Origin: Isoetes taiwanensis
Taxonomy: Eukaryota; Streptophyta; Lycopodiopsida; Isoetales; Isoetaceae
NCBI GenBank assembly: GCA_021234155.1
Contig: JAJEKV010000048.1
Coordinates: 1,765,873 to 1,829,872, forward strand
Direction: 5' to 3'
DNA: 64,000 bases
Positions 1 through 12,667 of the stretch are shown here, piece after piece; position 1 is the stretch's first letter; each line of letters begins with the position of its first letter. The position numbers and the translations under genes are program-made. The notes under the pieces are model-generated. The model was not told where the DNA came from, searched no databases, and saw only the letters and a program-made list of their open reading frames with translations.

Positions 1-2839
1 ACAAATTCTAAACTCGGCGATGATAAAGAAATGTCTTTGGCCGATAGACTGCTGGATTATATCGAAGGTATTTCCTCCTGAATTGAGACACAACTCATAT
101 TTTGACTGTATTTCATGCCCCTTTCTTATAGGAGGTCCCAAATTGAGAAAGTGGTATGGCGCAGCGGATCGGCCTGTTGAAAATGAGGGACTTTTTAAAC
201 AAAAAATGATTTTAGGTGCACAATCATGAACTATATTTTGCTGCTATATCTTGTTTCAATATATTTTGATAAACTGGATGGTCTTTTCAGTGCAGAAGAG
301 CCTCCAAATAATGAGCGGGATGCAGTGTTAGTGACTGATGCAGACAGTGAAACTGGTCAGGTATCGTTTCGTTTCCTCCCTTTTCTTGGATTTGAAAGGT
401 AAAGCGTTTACTGGTTGTAAGTTAGAAACAAACAATAATCCTTTGCAAGAAAACCATGGCATGCTTGAAAGACAAGTTCCTAACCAAGAATTTATTTTAA
501 CGCAGAGCAGAGATGAATTAGGGAGTATAAACTAGCAAGAAATCAGTATACTGCCATTTATCCACGAATTTTTTGTAGTTGCCTATGTAGGCTACATGCA
601 ACAACTGTTTTGCTCGTTTTATCCCTAACCTAGATATATTCAATTTGAAAGATGAAGTTTTTTCAGTACATAGGTTGACACGCACGAGTTGTCGTATCAT
701 GTGATGTGATGTTTTAATAGATAGATAGCTACAATTTTTTAACATCCCACGAGAAGTTGAAGCTTATGGGACGCACCCAGATGGTCCCATTACTGTACAT
801 GGCTAAAGTGGTTCCTTTTTCCACTAACTTTACAATGATCTCGGCCACTTTTACAACGATCTTGCAAAAAAAACCTAGCATAGTGAAAATTTCCTATCAG
901 TTGGGCTCTTTTGCAGTTCTGAGATTTCAGTCTAACAAGTGCCTATGGTTTGAAGCTTATTGTGCTCTCTCTGATACTTAAACGGGCACGAGTACGAGTT
1001 TTGGTACGCGATGCAACTGCTGCAATTACTGCATTTGGATCGTACATTGAGGTACCAAATTTGAAATGTTTGAAATAGCAAGATGCCTTCTGTTCAAATA
1101 TCCTTTTGTAAAAAGAGAGAACGCATTCAAGTGGGGGGCATGCATATAAGTTGCAGCAAATTGACACTCTATGATGCCTTCATCAACTAAACAACGTTGC
1201 TTCAAATATGCTGCATCTTCAGAAAGAATCGCAAGAAGCATTTCAATGATTTACGTTTCTATCGTGGTTGTGACTCAAAGCTTACTTATTTTTCTTCTTA
1301 CTGATATGGCCGCTTGTCTGAATCTGAAGCCAATTGTTGGGGATATTCATGATAGGGCAAGCCTAATCAAGGCTTTACAAGGAGTTCGTACTGTCATCTA
1401 TTCTGGAAGGGTAAGTTTGCTTCTATCACATAGATTTGGCTAACTTGCAATAACAATAGGAAAAACCTTTATCTGGGCTGCTTTTTACATCCAGCAATGG
1501 CGTAAAGCTACACTGAATTGATCTTAAATGCCTAACAGAAAGGCCTTTAGTATCGCATAGGGTTTGGCTAACTTAAGCCTTTCATTCTATACATTTAACT
1601 TTTATCTATGGGGCTGCTTTTTACATCCAGCTAGTGGCAAAAACTACACAGACAAATTTGGGTAATAAGTGGATTATCACTTGCTAGTATGGTATTTCTC
1701 AAACTGACTCCAACTTGCATATATAGAACACAAATAAATATTAGCTGCAATAGGCAACAAGGCACCCCATATAGGTAACCAGAAAATTAGTACAAGGCAA
1801 GTTGGCTGGTAAATCGAATGTGGTCTCATACAAAGGCAAGTTTGGTTAAATGGAATAGCTGCTGTTTGGTCTGCTATTTCTTAAATTCAATTTCTTATTG
1901 CCCCTATTTAAACTGCAAATAATCGTTTCTTAAGAATGCGCCTATTCTCGATAAAGACATTTTTGGAGTACTACATCTAACTTCTCACTGTAATGCTAGG
2001 TTGGTGGGAGTGTTGATAAGGATATTCTTGGAGGAGTACAACACCTAATTTTTCTTTCTCAGGTAGGTTCAACAACAACGTTATCTTGTATTCCGTTTAG
2101 TTGATATTTGAAGATTTACGAAGAATTAGCATGCTTCTCTGCCAATATGAGAGAATTAGTAGGTAAGTTTCAAGAGTGGCATATTTTAAAGCTTTAGGAT
2201 ATTTGAAGGACTTCTACACAAATTTACATGCCCTCCCTCCATGGCCAGATTCCATCTAGTCTCCTAGAAAGTTTAAAGCTGCTCAGTATGCTTGTAATTT
2301 TGCCTTATTGCAGTTGTCTTGACATGCAACATCTTGACGCATGCAGCTGCCATTTTTTAAAAAACAAAAAGGTCTATTTTCATTGTTGCGGTCTGGCAAA
2401 TACTCTGAAGCTGAAGCAGATGAAGATGCTATTTTAGCTTCTGGAATACCATGTACGATTGTCAGGGTTGGATCATTACGCGATGAGCCTGGTGGTCAGC
2501 AAGGTTTCAGTTTTGGGGAGGTACTTTCTTGCAGTTGTGTGTTAACGTGCAACATAAAATCATGACCAATGGTTGGCTTTTACTACAGGGAAGTGCAGAG
2601 CAAGGGATAAGCAGGCAGGATGCAGCTACTATCTGTGTTGAAGCACTCGAGACTCCACCAGAAAAAGCTTTAATCTTTGAGGTTGGTTTCAAAAAATCCA
2701 TCTTTCAAGCGTACTTTTCAAGATGACAGTTAGATAGGTCGTACCAATTAATTCGTGGAGTGGTTCGCAGGTTGGAAATGGGGATAAGATGGTTGAACAA
2801 TGGAAATCAGTTTTTAGTTTGTTAACTAAACTGCAATGA
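1..2839 (+). CDS. NAD(P)-binding Rossmann-fold (NmrA-like, atypical SDR) protein, 3' part
   Basis: The gene enters the window already open. Exons with consistent phases are 1-67, 132-215, 296-360, 956-1051, 1330-1410, 2000-2062, 2347-2520, 2589-2681 and 2771-2839 (TGA), giving 264 codons. They read through VLVTDADSETGQ (start of the Rossmann strand and cofactor loop), a KRARVRVLVRDA strand, GDIHDRASLIKALQGVRTVI, GGVQHLIFLSQ, ASGIPCTIVRVGSLRDEPGG and ISRQDAATICVEALE, the usual order of an NmrA-like SDR. Such plant proteins are generally plastid-located and bind NAD(P)H, often without a known reaction; the transit peptide would lie upstream of the window. The GT/AG junctions keep frame throughout, so the gene looks functional. 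The substrate cannot be told from sequence. Confidence in the family is high, in exact splice sites moderate. Confidence 0.85.
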
Positions 2840-3299
2840 GGCGAACTTTTCCTATCTTTTTCATAACCATTAGATATGGACATATTTAGTATGTACATGT
2901 ATCAAAATGTTTGCTCCAATTATCGATTCCTGTAGGCTATGTTGCGGGACAATGATTTACTGCCCCTACTAGTAGCTTGGTTAATCCATGAAAAGGTTTT
3001 TGGCAAGCACGTTCAGTTCATGTTGAGTCTAGGGCTTTATTCCTTCACGCTTGTGTGTTGTTTGCTTGCGTTGTTTTGATAACTTTTCTATTCAGAGTAT
3101 AGGTTATAGATTGTATCTAGGATAGTTGATTAAACTAGGATAACATTCAAACACAAATGCCTAGTTTGTATTGGTAGCATTTTAGCGTTTTAGGAGTCAC
3201 CTCGAGGCACTTATGATAGGGATAATGTGTGCATGCATGCCCTTGAGCAAAGTAGGGGTGTTGCACTTACGATAGGGATGACATGTGCAGGTAGGCCGG

Positions 3300-3402
3300 T
3301 AAGGGTGTGGCGAACCATGTCTGAACCTTGCATATGGGCCTATCTGGCCTACCTGTAAGGGTGTGGCGAACCATGTCTGAACCTTGCATATGGGCCTATC
3401 TG
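3300..3402. repeat. Tandem duplication, 47-bp copies, period 56
   Basis: Two near-identical 47-bp copies (3300-3346 and 3356-3402), each starting TAAGGGTGTGGCGAACC and ending GGGCCTATCTG, are separated by 9 bp. Confidence 0.85.
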
Positions 3403-4310
3403 CGCCCATTACGCAATATGATGTTTGGGTAGAGGGCATTTCAGGGTGATGGTGTCGCGATTTTCTTTCTTCTTTGTTGCAGGCGCACGCACACTGGTTA
3501 GGTTATAGGAAATAATCTGAGTTTGGAAATTGTTCGCAATGCAATGATTATTTTATGAATTGTCATCAAATTGGAATATAGATATCTAGATTCTAGATGC
3601 CCTTGAAGGCCAAAATGTCAGAGAATCTTAAAATAAAATAGAAATAGGAATAAATAAAATATTGAGTTTCCTAATTTACAAAATGCATCCATGGTATAAA
3701 AGTTTTTAAATGCAGATCTAAGACGAAAACAAATATGGTTGGATAGACCATGGTCCTATGCCACTAATATATAAGAGACGTCGAATCACAACAAAAGATA
3801 GGAAAGTGTCTCCCTTCTTAGACATGTAAAGGTAACAGGGTGTTGGTTAGAGGACTCTTCAAAAATGTTTCATTCTATTTTTGTGGGTTTGAGTCCACAT
3901 ATCAGCAAAATTGGCATCTATTGCAAATCATATGGTATTTCATTGCAAATACCATGTGCTGGTCGCACACCAGCTATGTGGGAGCCGTAGAATGGATAAT
4001 GGGTGAATTCGAGCCACATGAAGTGTTAGGCGCGACAAGTGCAAATAAAAATGATTGAGGGGCTAGGGGGGAACGAATACGGTTAGATAAGACCATAGTC
4101 CTATGGCACTGATACATAGGAGTGGGATCACAAAAAAAAGGGGTAAGAAAATGTCTCCTTCTCATGGAATAGAATATAGAATATATTTTTATCGTGCAAG
4201 GAGACCAACTGGTCTATGGGACCCAAATAAAGAAAACAGTAAGCGTATTACCATCGGGATTAAAAAACCTCTGCCCCAAAAGGTTTTTGGGCATGGTCAA
4301 CGATACTGAA

Positions 4311-4339
4311 TGGTTCTCTTCCTATATAGAAGAGAACCA
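4311..4339. repeat. 11-bp-stem hairpin with TATATA loop
   Basis: TGGTTCTCTTC is followed by a 7-base loop CTATATA and the exact reverse complement GAAGAGAACCA. It lies at the left edge of the T-rich block and is followed at 4342-4351 by the palindrome ATTCTAGAAT. The layout resembles the left end of the element at 16299, which also begins with a GGTTCT hairpin followed by an ATTC motif. Confidence 0.6.
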
Positions 4340-5040
4340 TCATTCTAGAATACGGGGCGCCAGTTTTGGCACCAGGTCTCCTTTCGACCCAGGCCTGCTA
4401 TAGCGCAGGCTTTCTTTGGCCCTTTCTCCCATAAAAGCCTTGTGTCTTCCTGCATTCCTCATCACCGTTTCCTCTGAAATGAATCTTGTTGTTATACGAG
4501 ATTTCCTACTGCTATTCTTCCATTCAGGTGTTGTATTTTCTAGTGTCATTCAGATGGATTGAGCTCAAAACGTACCCATTTCCTCATGGATCGTTGGTGC
4601 TCCTGAAGATCCGATCTTCAATACCCAAACAAAAATTAGATCTTGCTTGTCTTTGGATGCATTCTGGCCACTATTAGCTGTCTCTGATCCCAATCTCTGT
4701 TTGTTTCCTTAAACCGATTCATCAATTCCTTTCCTGGGTTGTCATGTTCTCAGACCTTGCCTTTTCCATTTTTTTTTTCTTTGGCAGACCTTCCTCGGCC
4801 TAAACACGACCTCGTCCACACCCTGGCTTCACTGAACTACCAGATTCGGCTGCTTTGCAAATTGTTGGGGCGGTCCGACCTCAAAGCGGCCGCTGGATTT
4901 CATTGTAGACCTACATTCAATTGTGGCCTCGGGGATTACTAGGTTACAATTTCCTCGACAATTCTACCATATTGTCTGGAGTTTCCATTGCCCAATATCC
5001 CTTAATTTCGTTTTTATTGAAAGTCTATTCTTTTATAATG

Positions 5041-5350
5041 GTTTGCTAGATTCTAAGGAAATCTTTTGGTTTTGTCTTAGGTATGGGGCTAGGGGGCTTC
5101 TGTGGGTTGTGTAGGATCTTAAATAGGATTGGTTTTTTGTCGGTGTGCGGTATGTCGGTCTTGTTCCCGCATTTTATTGTTGTCACCTTGCTATATGGTT
5201 TGCTAGCTTCCAGAGCATTATGTTTGTCTTAAGTGTGGGGCTAGGGGGCTTGTGTGGAGCATAGGATCTTAAAGGGGCTTGGTTGACTTGTGTCTGTATG
5301 CAGTGGGTCGGTCTTGTTCCCGCATTATTTTTGTCGTCACCTTGCTTGGG
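5041..5350. repeat. Diverged tandem duplication, period about 157 bp
   Basis: GTTTGCTAG at 5041 and again at 5198 start two copies. Both continue through GGGGCTAGGGGGCTT, TAGGATCTTAAA and GTCGGTCTTGTTCCCGCATT to GTCACCTTGCT. Copies differ by many substitutions and small indels. The second is followed by a C run and a 20-base A tract. Confidence 0.8.
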
Positions 5351-6325
5351 TCCCCCCAAAAAAAAAAAAAAAAAAATCCCCCTCTTCTTTTGTTTTGTTT
5401 GATGTTTATTCGTGGTCGGTTGTTGGCATGAGGGTTGTTTAGTTTGCGGTTGGGCGTTGGCTTAGCTAGGTTGTATATGCGGTTTGGGTTATTTCTTGTT
5501 TTACTCTTTTCATGTTGGTGCTTTTTGCCTATAATATGCTATTATGTAGGGATTTTTTCCATGTTAGTTACTTGGCGTTTGGTCCCGTTATGTTGGTCTT
5601 GGTCGCATCTTGAGATTAGGCTACATTTTATTTTGCGAGGTGCCTCCTGCTTGGTTTGAACGTGTCATAATTTCTTGGAAGCTTTCGGTGGTTTGCATGA
5701 ATTGTTCTGGCTCTTCATGTACCTTTCTTTTGTTTTCACCTCTTTCATGGTGGTTCTCACTATCCTTTTTTCTTTCAGTGGATGATGTGTGCTTTCGGTC
5801 TACTCTCGGGGCATTTACCCCCCCGAGATGATACCGCAGGATGTCCTTGTTCCATCTGATACTGCAATTTTCCTACCCCCTTATTCCTCATCTTCTTTGA
5901 CTTTTACATCAGGTTGCCTATGGTTTTTCGCTTACTTGGAGGATGCCATCAACCAGAAGGATTTGGCATTGTATTTTGCCATGACCCCATCAGCTCTGAG
6001 CTAATCTTTGAGCTTGAAGTCCCTAACATGGTGTATTTTCGTCTAGGGGATATGGTAGCCGTTCTGTATTCTGGGGTTGTAGTGGCCATGCAATGTTCGG
6101 GTTTCAGTTCGCAACCATTCTGCAGATTGCATGTTGCATTTTTTCTTATGCCCAGGATTGGAGGTCGGAGTTGCCTTGTCTCCCCCCATTTTCTGCTTTT
6201 TCCCCAGTCTTTCCTTGGTGTTTCTTCATCGACCTCTCATGCACTCTCGTTTCAAGATCAGGGCCAGATGTTTTATTGCCATGGTTTTCTGCCATATTTT
6301 GATAGACGTTTGTGATGTGGGCCTT

Positions 6326-6465
6326 GTGGCCATTGTTGTGTAGTTTTAATTATAATCATTCGAGGTATTTAAATCAGGAGTCTTGGTTATTTGATGTGGC
6401 CATTGTTGTGTAGTTTTAATTATAATCGTTCGTGGTATTTGAATCAGGAGTCTTGGTTATTTGAT
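6326..6465. repeat. Two 70-bp tandem copies
   Basis: Copies at 6326-6395 and 6396-6465 both run from GTGGCCATTGTTGTG to CTTGGTTATTTGAT and differ at only a few positions, so the duplication is relatively recent. Confidence 0.9.
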
Positions 6466-9400
6466 AAAAAAAATTCGTCTCTGATGATTCGTTCTAAGGG
6501 ATTTTTATTTCAAGATGGCTGAGGCTAACCCATCTAGGGTGCCACAAGGTAACAACACTCCCATGAGCACTCGGACAACCGCGGCTGCTCACCGTGGAAA
6601 CGTAATGCCACTCAGTCACACGCCGAGATGAGTCGTGCTCGTTTTTCTCCAACAACTTCTTCCTCTATATACATGTTTGTCGTTGTATATAATAATAGAA
6701 GCCTCTTTATGTGCATATTGTTGTGCTTTATGCACATTTATATCCTGTCATCTAAACACATGCTTCTATCTGCTCTTGTTGATGCTCAATTGGTCAAATA
6801 TACCCTCTTAATAATCCTTATATACATACTTCAATAATGATATGATAGAAACCCTTCATTTGCTTTTTGTGCTTTCTGGTATCCCGCCCAATTTTCCATT
6901 TTGCATGGTTTTCTTAAAGGTTGCTTGGTTATTTTCCACTGTTTCGGACCTGGCTTGTCCTTTCAACATGAAGTTGCTTGAGGGCCATGCCTTACAAGGC
7001 TCGATGTTTATTGGAGGACAAATTATGGCTTTTCATTCATCTTGAATAGGCAAGTATGGTTTGTATAGGGTTTGTTGCTTGTAATATCGGTTCAACCACA
7101 TCTGGCTTCGTTTCTAGTAAGCTTTTATATTTTTACGGTTTCCTTGTTGTTGCTTGGTCCTTGCTTCTGGGAACTTGTCGATTTATTGTTCATAGAGTTG
7201 AGATTGTTATTGTTTGGTGCAATTTTTGTGCTTATGCTTTGGGGCAGGATGGTCTAGGGGTTAAGATGTTTGGAAGGTTGCTCACGGGTCGTATTTTCAG
7301 AGTCATGGTGGTTCTTCAAGTTCACCATGAGTACTGGCTTCAGAAATATAGCCAGGTGAAAGCGCCTGCTCATTTGTCAATTTTATAGAGCTTCCCATGG
7401 ATTGCAGCTGATGTTCTTTCAGCAATCAAGCGAGAAAAATCCAACCTTTAATATGGATTTATTGCATTTCCTTGAACTCATTGGTCTATGCGTGTCAGAC
7501 TTCAAAATATCCTTTATTCTAAAGGAGATTGATCATGCCTGCCATTACCTGTTTTAATGGCAATAATATGTAGAATGCGCAATCTTGCAACGAAACAAGG
7601 TCATTTTGGAGGACAGGAGAAAACTATTAATTGTCTTGTTATATCCTCTATAAACGCAGGAAAGTGGGAGCTGGACATTTTATGACTACAAATCACCTCT
7701 ATCCCTGGGCTGGCTATGGGAGGCCAACATATTCAGGCCACTCATGGACCTTGTGGCCTTCTATGGGGTTGCAATTTGGGCCTCGACATAAACTTTAAAG
7801 TGGCTATACAGTCAAAGCAACAATTCTAACAGGGTTTGATCTTGCTGAACTGCCAAAAACTCTTCACCTAGTGGAATGAGGATGGTGAAAACTACAAACA
7901 TGTTACTACCAGCAACTTGGTTGACCCATGACCATAAAGTAAAGATGACCATTGTCTCAAGTCTCATACAACACATGCTACCAACTCGAAGGAATATAGA
8001 GGCTTACCATGCTTGTTTTGTAAGGTTTTGTTTCCTCCCTGAGATTGCCTCCATAGGGAACTCTTGTAGTTGCCTCTACTTGTGCACCATTATTTGCAAA
8101 CGGCATGGACAATTCAGATGCAATGATTACCGCTAGCTATGTGAACCTGTTGGTCCATGTGTATATATAATAATATCAAATGGAAGGTAATTTGATATTC
8201 TTTGTTCCAATACAAGCACACGCTTTTTCTTCATGTGTTACACTTAGAGTACAAAACAAGCCTGTAGGTTGAGATTCCTTATGCAAGCTGATAGGCTTAT
8301 TATCTAAAGTGTCATTCAAATAAGTAATTATTAGGGATGCTTTAATGACAAACTATTGATAAGTATTCCAGCATGCCATATAGGCATGTGTGAGTGAAGG
8401 TAATATTAATCTACATCCCAAGGTTTTGATTCTCTTCTGTTTTCCACCATCTTATGTCAGATTTTGATCTAGCACTTCGTCTATGATAATGATAACTTTA
8501 CTGAGCTGAAATCATTGTTTTTACCTATTTTTGCAAATCATATAGTCTGCTTTGAATCATTAGCTTACAAATCCTCATATAGTTAACCTTTATTTGTGAT
8601 GTGTTACTTGATATGAGCCGAAGTCTCACATGCTTTTTGGCAAAAACTGGTGTACCTTTCAAAAAAATGAGATAGTTAAAATGAGGAGCAAAATCGGATT
8701 ATTCTAGAGCATAATAGAACCCCCCAAGAAATAAAATCTCAAATGATGAGATAAAATAAAATTAGGAATAGGGCAGTAAGGGAAGGAATATAAGATGGTG
8801 TTTATGTGTAGCAGGGGACCTAGGGTTAGCCAACTTGTTTGGTGCCTTTGTTGCATTATGAAGGAACTTGTACCCTTTTTTGGGTTATATCAATATATAT
8901 ACACCTATGTGATGGTGTCGAGGGAATATTGTGGCAACAATATATAGAAGCAAGCATAATGTGAAGTAGCATTCAACGTGGAACATATGTTAAAGAATCC
9001 AACTATTAACTTTAGGAAAAGAACTCATGATATGTCCATTTGCTTTGGATTTTTGCTTTGGGTTTCTTTGCTCTTTTCACCCCCCTTGATGATTGCAGGT
9101 TTTGGCTATGGAACAAGGCAAGCCTAGTCGTGTATCTGAGACTAGAAGCTTTGGCATTTGTTTTGGATCTGCAGAGTTCACTACACAGTTCGAGGGATTA
9201 ACTCAACAAAGCCTAACACAAGAGATACTCGACTCATTTCATCTATTAACCTGTGGCTGAGCTTTGATGCCAGAGACTTATTGTGGATCACATGTTTTTT
9301 TCTCCTTTGGGGGCCTGCCCCTTGTTGTTCGTGACTGGATCCTAGTTTTTGATGCAGCATTTGGCAATAGACTTGCTTCAATAATTTGAATCTGTCGAAA

Positions 9401-10930
9401 GTAGTTGATTCTTTCTATTTTTCTCTGCTTTGCATTAGATTCATGTCCAAGATTCTAACATGTTTAAGATTATGTTGAATTGGTTCAATGAACTAGTCAA
9501 CGGTATCCTCAAAACCCACCTATTCGTAAAAACCTTCCCCTATGCAAAAGCACCTTGTTTTTGTAATGAAAAATGGGCATAAGAAACTCAGACATGATTA
9601 TTCAATTTTTATTTCTTAAACATCCCTAGTATGTTGTTTTAATATGTCTCACGGACATAAATGGGGAGAAATTTATCTGTACTGAAGGAGTATTATCCCT
9701 TGCATAAATGATGCAATGTATAGCATTTGTATTTGAAGTATTGATTGTTTGTTATGTTAACAATTGCAGAGGGCTTGCATTTAGTGTTTTTCACGTGTGT
9801 CTCACAATTTTGCTTGTGCACTTTGTGCCGGATTTGTTTGATAAATTTACGAGAGATAATCCGACATATGCTAATGGTACCAATCCAAAAGGGTTGTCAT
9901 TGTGAAGTAAAATTCAAGAATGTGAAGTGCAATGCAAGAATGCCATGTAAAAACTGATAATAACGTCAATGCCTAAATTTGTCTTAACCTGCTTTTACGC
10001 ATCTTAAATCATAGTGCAACACTTTATTCATTGTGCCTCTTCTATATCTCTAGTACCCCTAAATCATAGAGTCATTTGTTGCACAGTATCATTTATGTAA
10101 ATTAGTTTGAAGTATTATCATTTATGTAAATTAATTTGAAGTATTTATGTAAATTAGTTTGAAGTATTCTCATTTATATATGTAAATTAATTTAAAGTAT
10201 TATTCTTTAGTTTGAAGTAATATTCTTTCCTTTCTCAGTTCTATAAATTGACTTGCGCAGCTTCTTAAACAAAACTCCTGGCTTAAGAAAACGATACCCA
10301 CACTGTGTTCACAAAAAAAAAAGGACTTGGACCCTAAAAGGCCAAAGAGAAACCTTTATTTTTCAATGTGGTTGACATTTTGAAAGTCCTGGGCTTAGCA
10401 ACAAGATTCCTGGTCTCTACTTTTCATGTCGATTGGAGTGGGATTGAGGGTGCCTCCCCATTAGCCCAAAAACCGACCTTCCCTTTGCCATGTGTCAAAC
10501 CCAGTTCCAAAAATGCCATTCCCGTTAAGAACCCAAGTGCCTATTTTTGCTGACATGGCGAGGGCAACCTGCTTTTTTTCGGAAGGAACGAAGAACTTCC
10601 GAATACCCCAGTTCGGAACTCCATTTGTCTTCTAGTGGGGATCCAGCCGGTGGGATCACCCACTGACGCACTCCTCCCAGTAACAGAAGTTTGGCGCCAA
10701 TAAAAATGGAAGCTCCATTTCGTCATTTTTCAAGCCAGGGTCCTCAATTTTCTTGGAGCCACAATGAGAGGAAATACAAGACATTTCGCATACGATGCTG
10801 CCCAAATGCCTGGCATCAGACAATTCTCATCATAGCAGGAGCAATTCAATCAGGTTAGATTTCTAAATTTGTTTAAACAACTTTTCAATTTTATATGTTT
10901 TCAATCCACATTTTGATATTTTGTATACAG

Positions 10931-12004
10931 AGATCATTCACTACCTTGCTGCATGAATCTGAAGAGGATTATGTCTTAGAAACTCAAGAACAGGAAGCTT
11001 TTAGCCATTCGAATTCCATTCCACTTGACCAATCTATTCCTGCTCCTCCTGTTGGCCACAATTCTACTAATGCAAGGACCACAATGCCTCCTGATGCTAC
11101 TGTTGCTAGGAATCAAAACCCAAACCCAAGACAATATGTTAGTACGCATTGGAATGCAAATGACTTAATGATTCTTCAAGCATCAAAGAAGGATGACGAT
11201 GAGAAGCGTTTGTTTGGTGGAAATAGGGAGAAGCATAAGAAAAAAGATGCTAGATGGCAAGAGATAGAGGAATGTTGGAAGAATGGTGTTCGTAGATCTG
11301 CCAAAGCTTGCTTGACGAAATGGGAAGGCTTGGCACAAGACTTCAAGAAAATAAATGATTATCAAAGAGAGATTCCTAGTGGGCGTAGTAGCTATTGGCA
11401 AATGTCAAGTGCAGAGCGTAAGGACTTCAATTTGCCCGTGAACTTCTTCTCCGATGTCTATGATGCAATGGATCGATGGTATGGCAAAAAAACAGCTGTC
11501 AATCCTGGAGGTTTGGTTTTCGAGTCATCTATTCCTGCTTCCTTCTCTTCTCCAATTCCTCCAACAGGTTGCTCTCATAATTAAAGTGATTTCTCTGAAT
11601 TTCTTTGAAGTAATAATGTCGTTGTTTTATAATTATAAGGGAATGATGCTGATTTAACTCAAGAAGAGGAGGACGGCATTGGAAGTCCCGACACGCCAAC
11701 TGATGCTTTTGACAGTAGTGCTGGTGCAAGTGATGGCAATGTCATCCAACTTGAACATAGCTCTGGTAAAAAACGGGCAAGGATTCCACGTGGTGTTGAT
11801 GGCTGGATTAGTTTGATGCAGAAGAGCGAGAAGGCTAGGTCAGAATGGAGGTTACGCCAGGAAGACATGCAGAAGGACATGCATGCTGAACAAGTTGCTC
11901 TGAAGAAGCAAAGCCTAGACATCGCCGCTACGGCAGCTAATGCATTGCAAGTTATGGCTACTGGATTTTTGCAACTATGCCAAAACTCTACTGCGCCAAA
12001 ATAG
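10931..12004 (+). CDS. Harbinger-type Myb/trihelix DNA-binding protein (ORF1)
   Basis: Two exons, about 10931-11567 and 11640-12004, join in phase (ACA-G/GG-AAT). The first holds a trihelix/Myb-like domain with spaced tryptophans: THWNANDLMIL, ARWQEIEECW, TKWEGLAQDFKKI and YWQMSSAERKDF, then NFFSDVYDAMDRWYGKK. The second is acidic, then has a basic helical stretch (MQKSEKARSEWRLRQEDMQKDMHAEQ) that could form a coiled coil. In PIF/Harbinger elements such a protein binds the terminal DNA and brings the transposase to the nucleus. Its position just inside the left TIR fits. The N-terminus is uncertain: an open frame at 10706-10853 ends at a good donor but its phase does not match the exon at 10931, so translation may start later or an early frameshift may exist. 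A domesticated trihelix gene is a weaker alternative. Confidence 0.75.
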
Positions 12005-12479
12005 AATCTCTGCAACAGATATTTTGTGATTTGTAGCCTGAACTTTTAATTTGTCCATCTTTGGCCATTAATGACCATGTGATTTGTAATTTGAAGCGTT
12101 ATTGCTGCTGCTGAATTCATCTTCTCTGGATTTCGTGTATCAAGATTATGTTCTGCATTGCATATTTGTGTTTTGCATTGCATATTTCTGTTTTTCATTC
12201 TGTTCACATATTTGTGGCAACAAAACATTCTAGAATCCAGCTTTCAAACTTTGCTCAAACGTTGGTTCATATAATTGTTTGTGATTTTACTATCAGTTTC
12301 CATCTTGTTTCAATTTTAAAAGACACGAGACTTGAATCCATGAGGTTTATGAACAATGAACCAAGAAGCCAATCTAGCATGGTGCAGGTCAAAAAACTGA
12401 GAAATTGAAATGGAACTCTCCTATTTCGAACGATTAGGATTTATATTGAAGCTGATATCGTAGTTATGAGTTCCTCATC

Positions 12480-12667
12480 TGCGCAAGGTCTCAAAAAATG
12501 CCATGAAAACATTCTCCAAGGGTCCAGATAATAACAATTGGAGGCACACAGAATCACAAAAATATGAACATTTGACTAGATAATCAATTCTAAAGTCAGA
12601 ATCTGAAATATGATATGAAACGTGTGGAGCAGAGATTTTTATCACAGCCACTCCTAAGTACACAAGG
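12480..12667 (+). pseudogene. Probable LINE reverse-transcriptase fragment, left part
   Basis: In one frame this reads KTFSKGPDNNNWRHTES and, after stops, IFITATPKYTRYLQLQM across the junction formed by deleting the 12668-28184 element. That places it directly upstream of the LINE fragment at 28190. The match to a LINE C-terminal region is weak and rests partly on continuity across the insertion. The LINE's true left boundary is not visible. Confidence 0.35.

Larger units (their letters stand above)
2840..10447. other. Intergenic region, AT- and pyrimidine-rich, no convincing gene
   Basis: No coding exon series could be followed here on either strand. The stretch from about 4.3 to 7.4 kb is unusually T-rich on the plus strand, with open frames that translate to low-complexity hydrophobic peptides and no recognisable domain, so it is probably degenerate repeat DNA. 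A short frame from 6516 starts MAEANPSRVPQGNN and stops after about 38 codons; it may be the start of a decayed mobile-element protein. The tandem duplications and the hairpin in this stretch are listed separately. Confidence 0.6.

Noticed and set aside
9113-9261. Open frame VLAMEQGKPSRVSETRSFG after an acceptor-like site
   Set aside because: About 50 codons open, but no matching upstream or downstream exon and no recognised motif.
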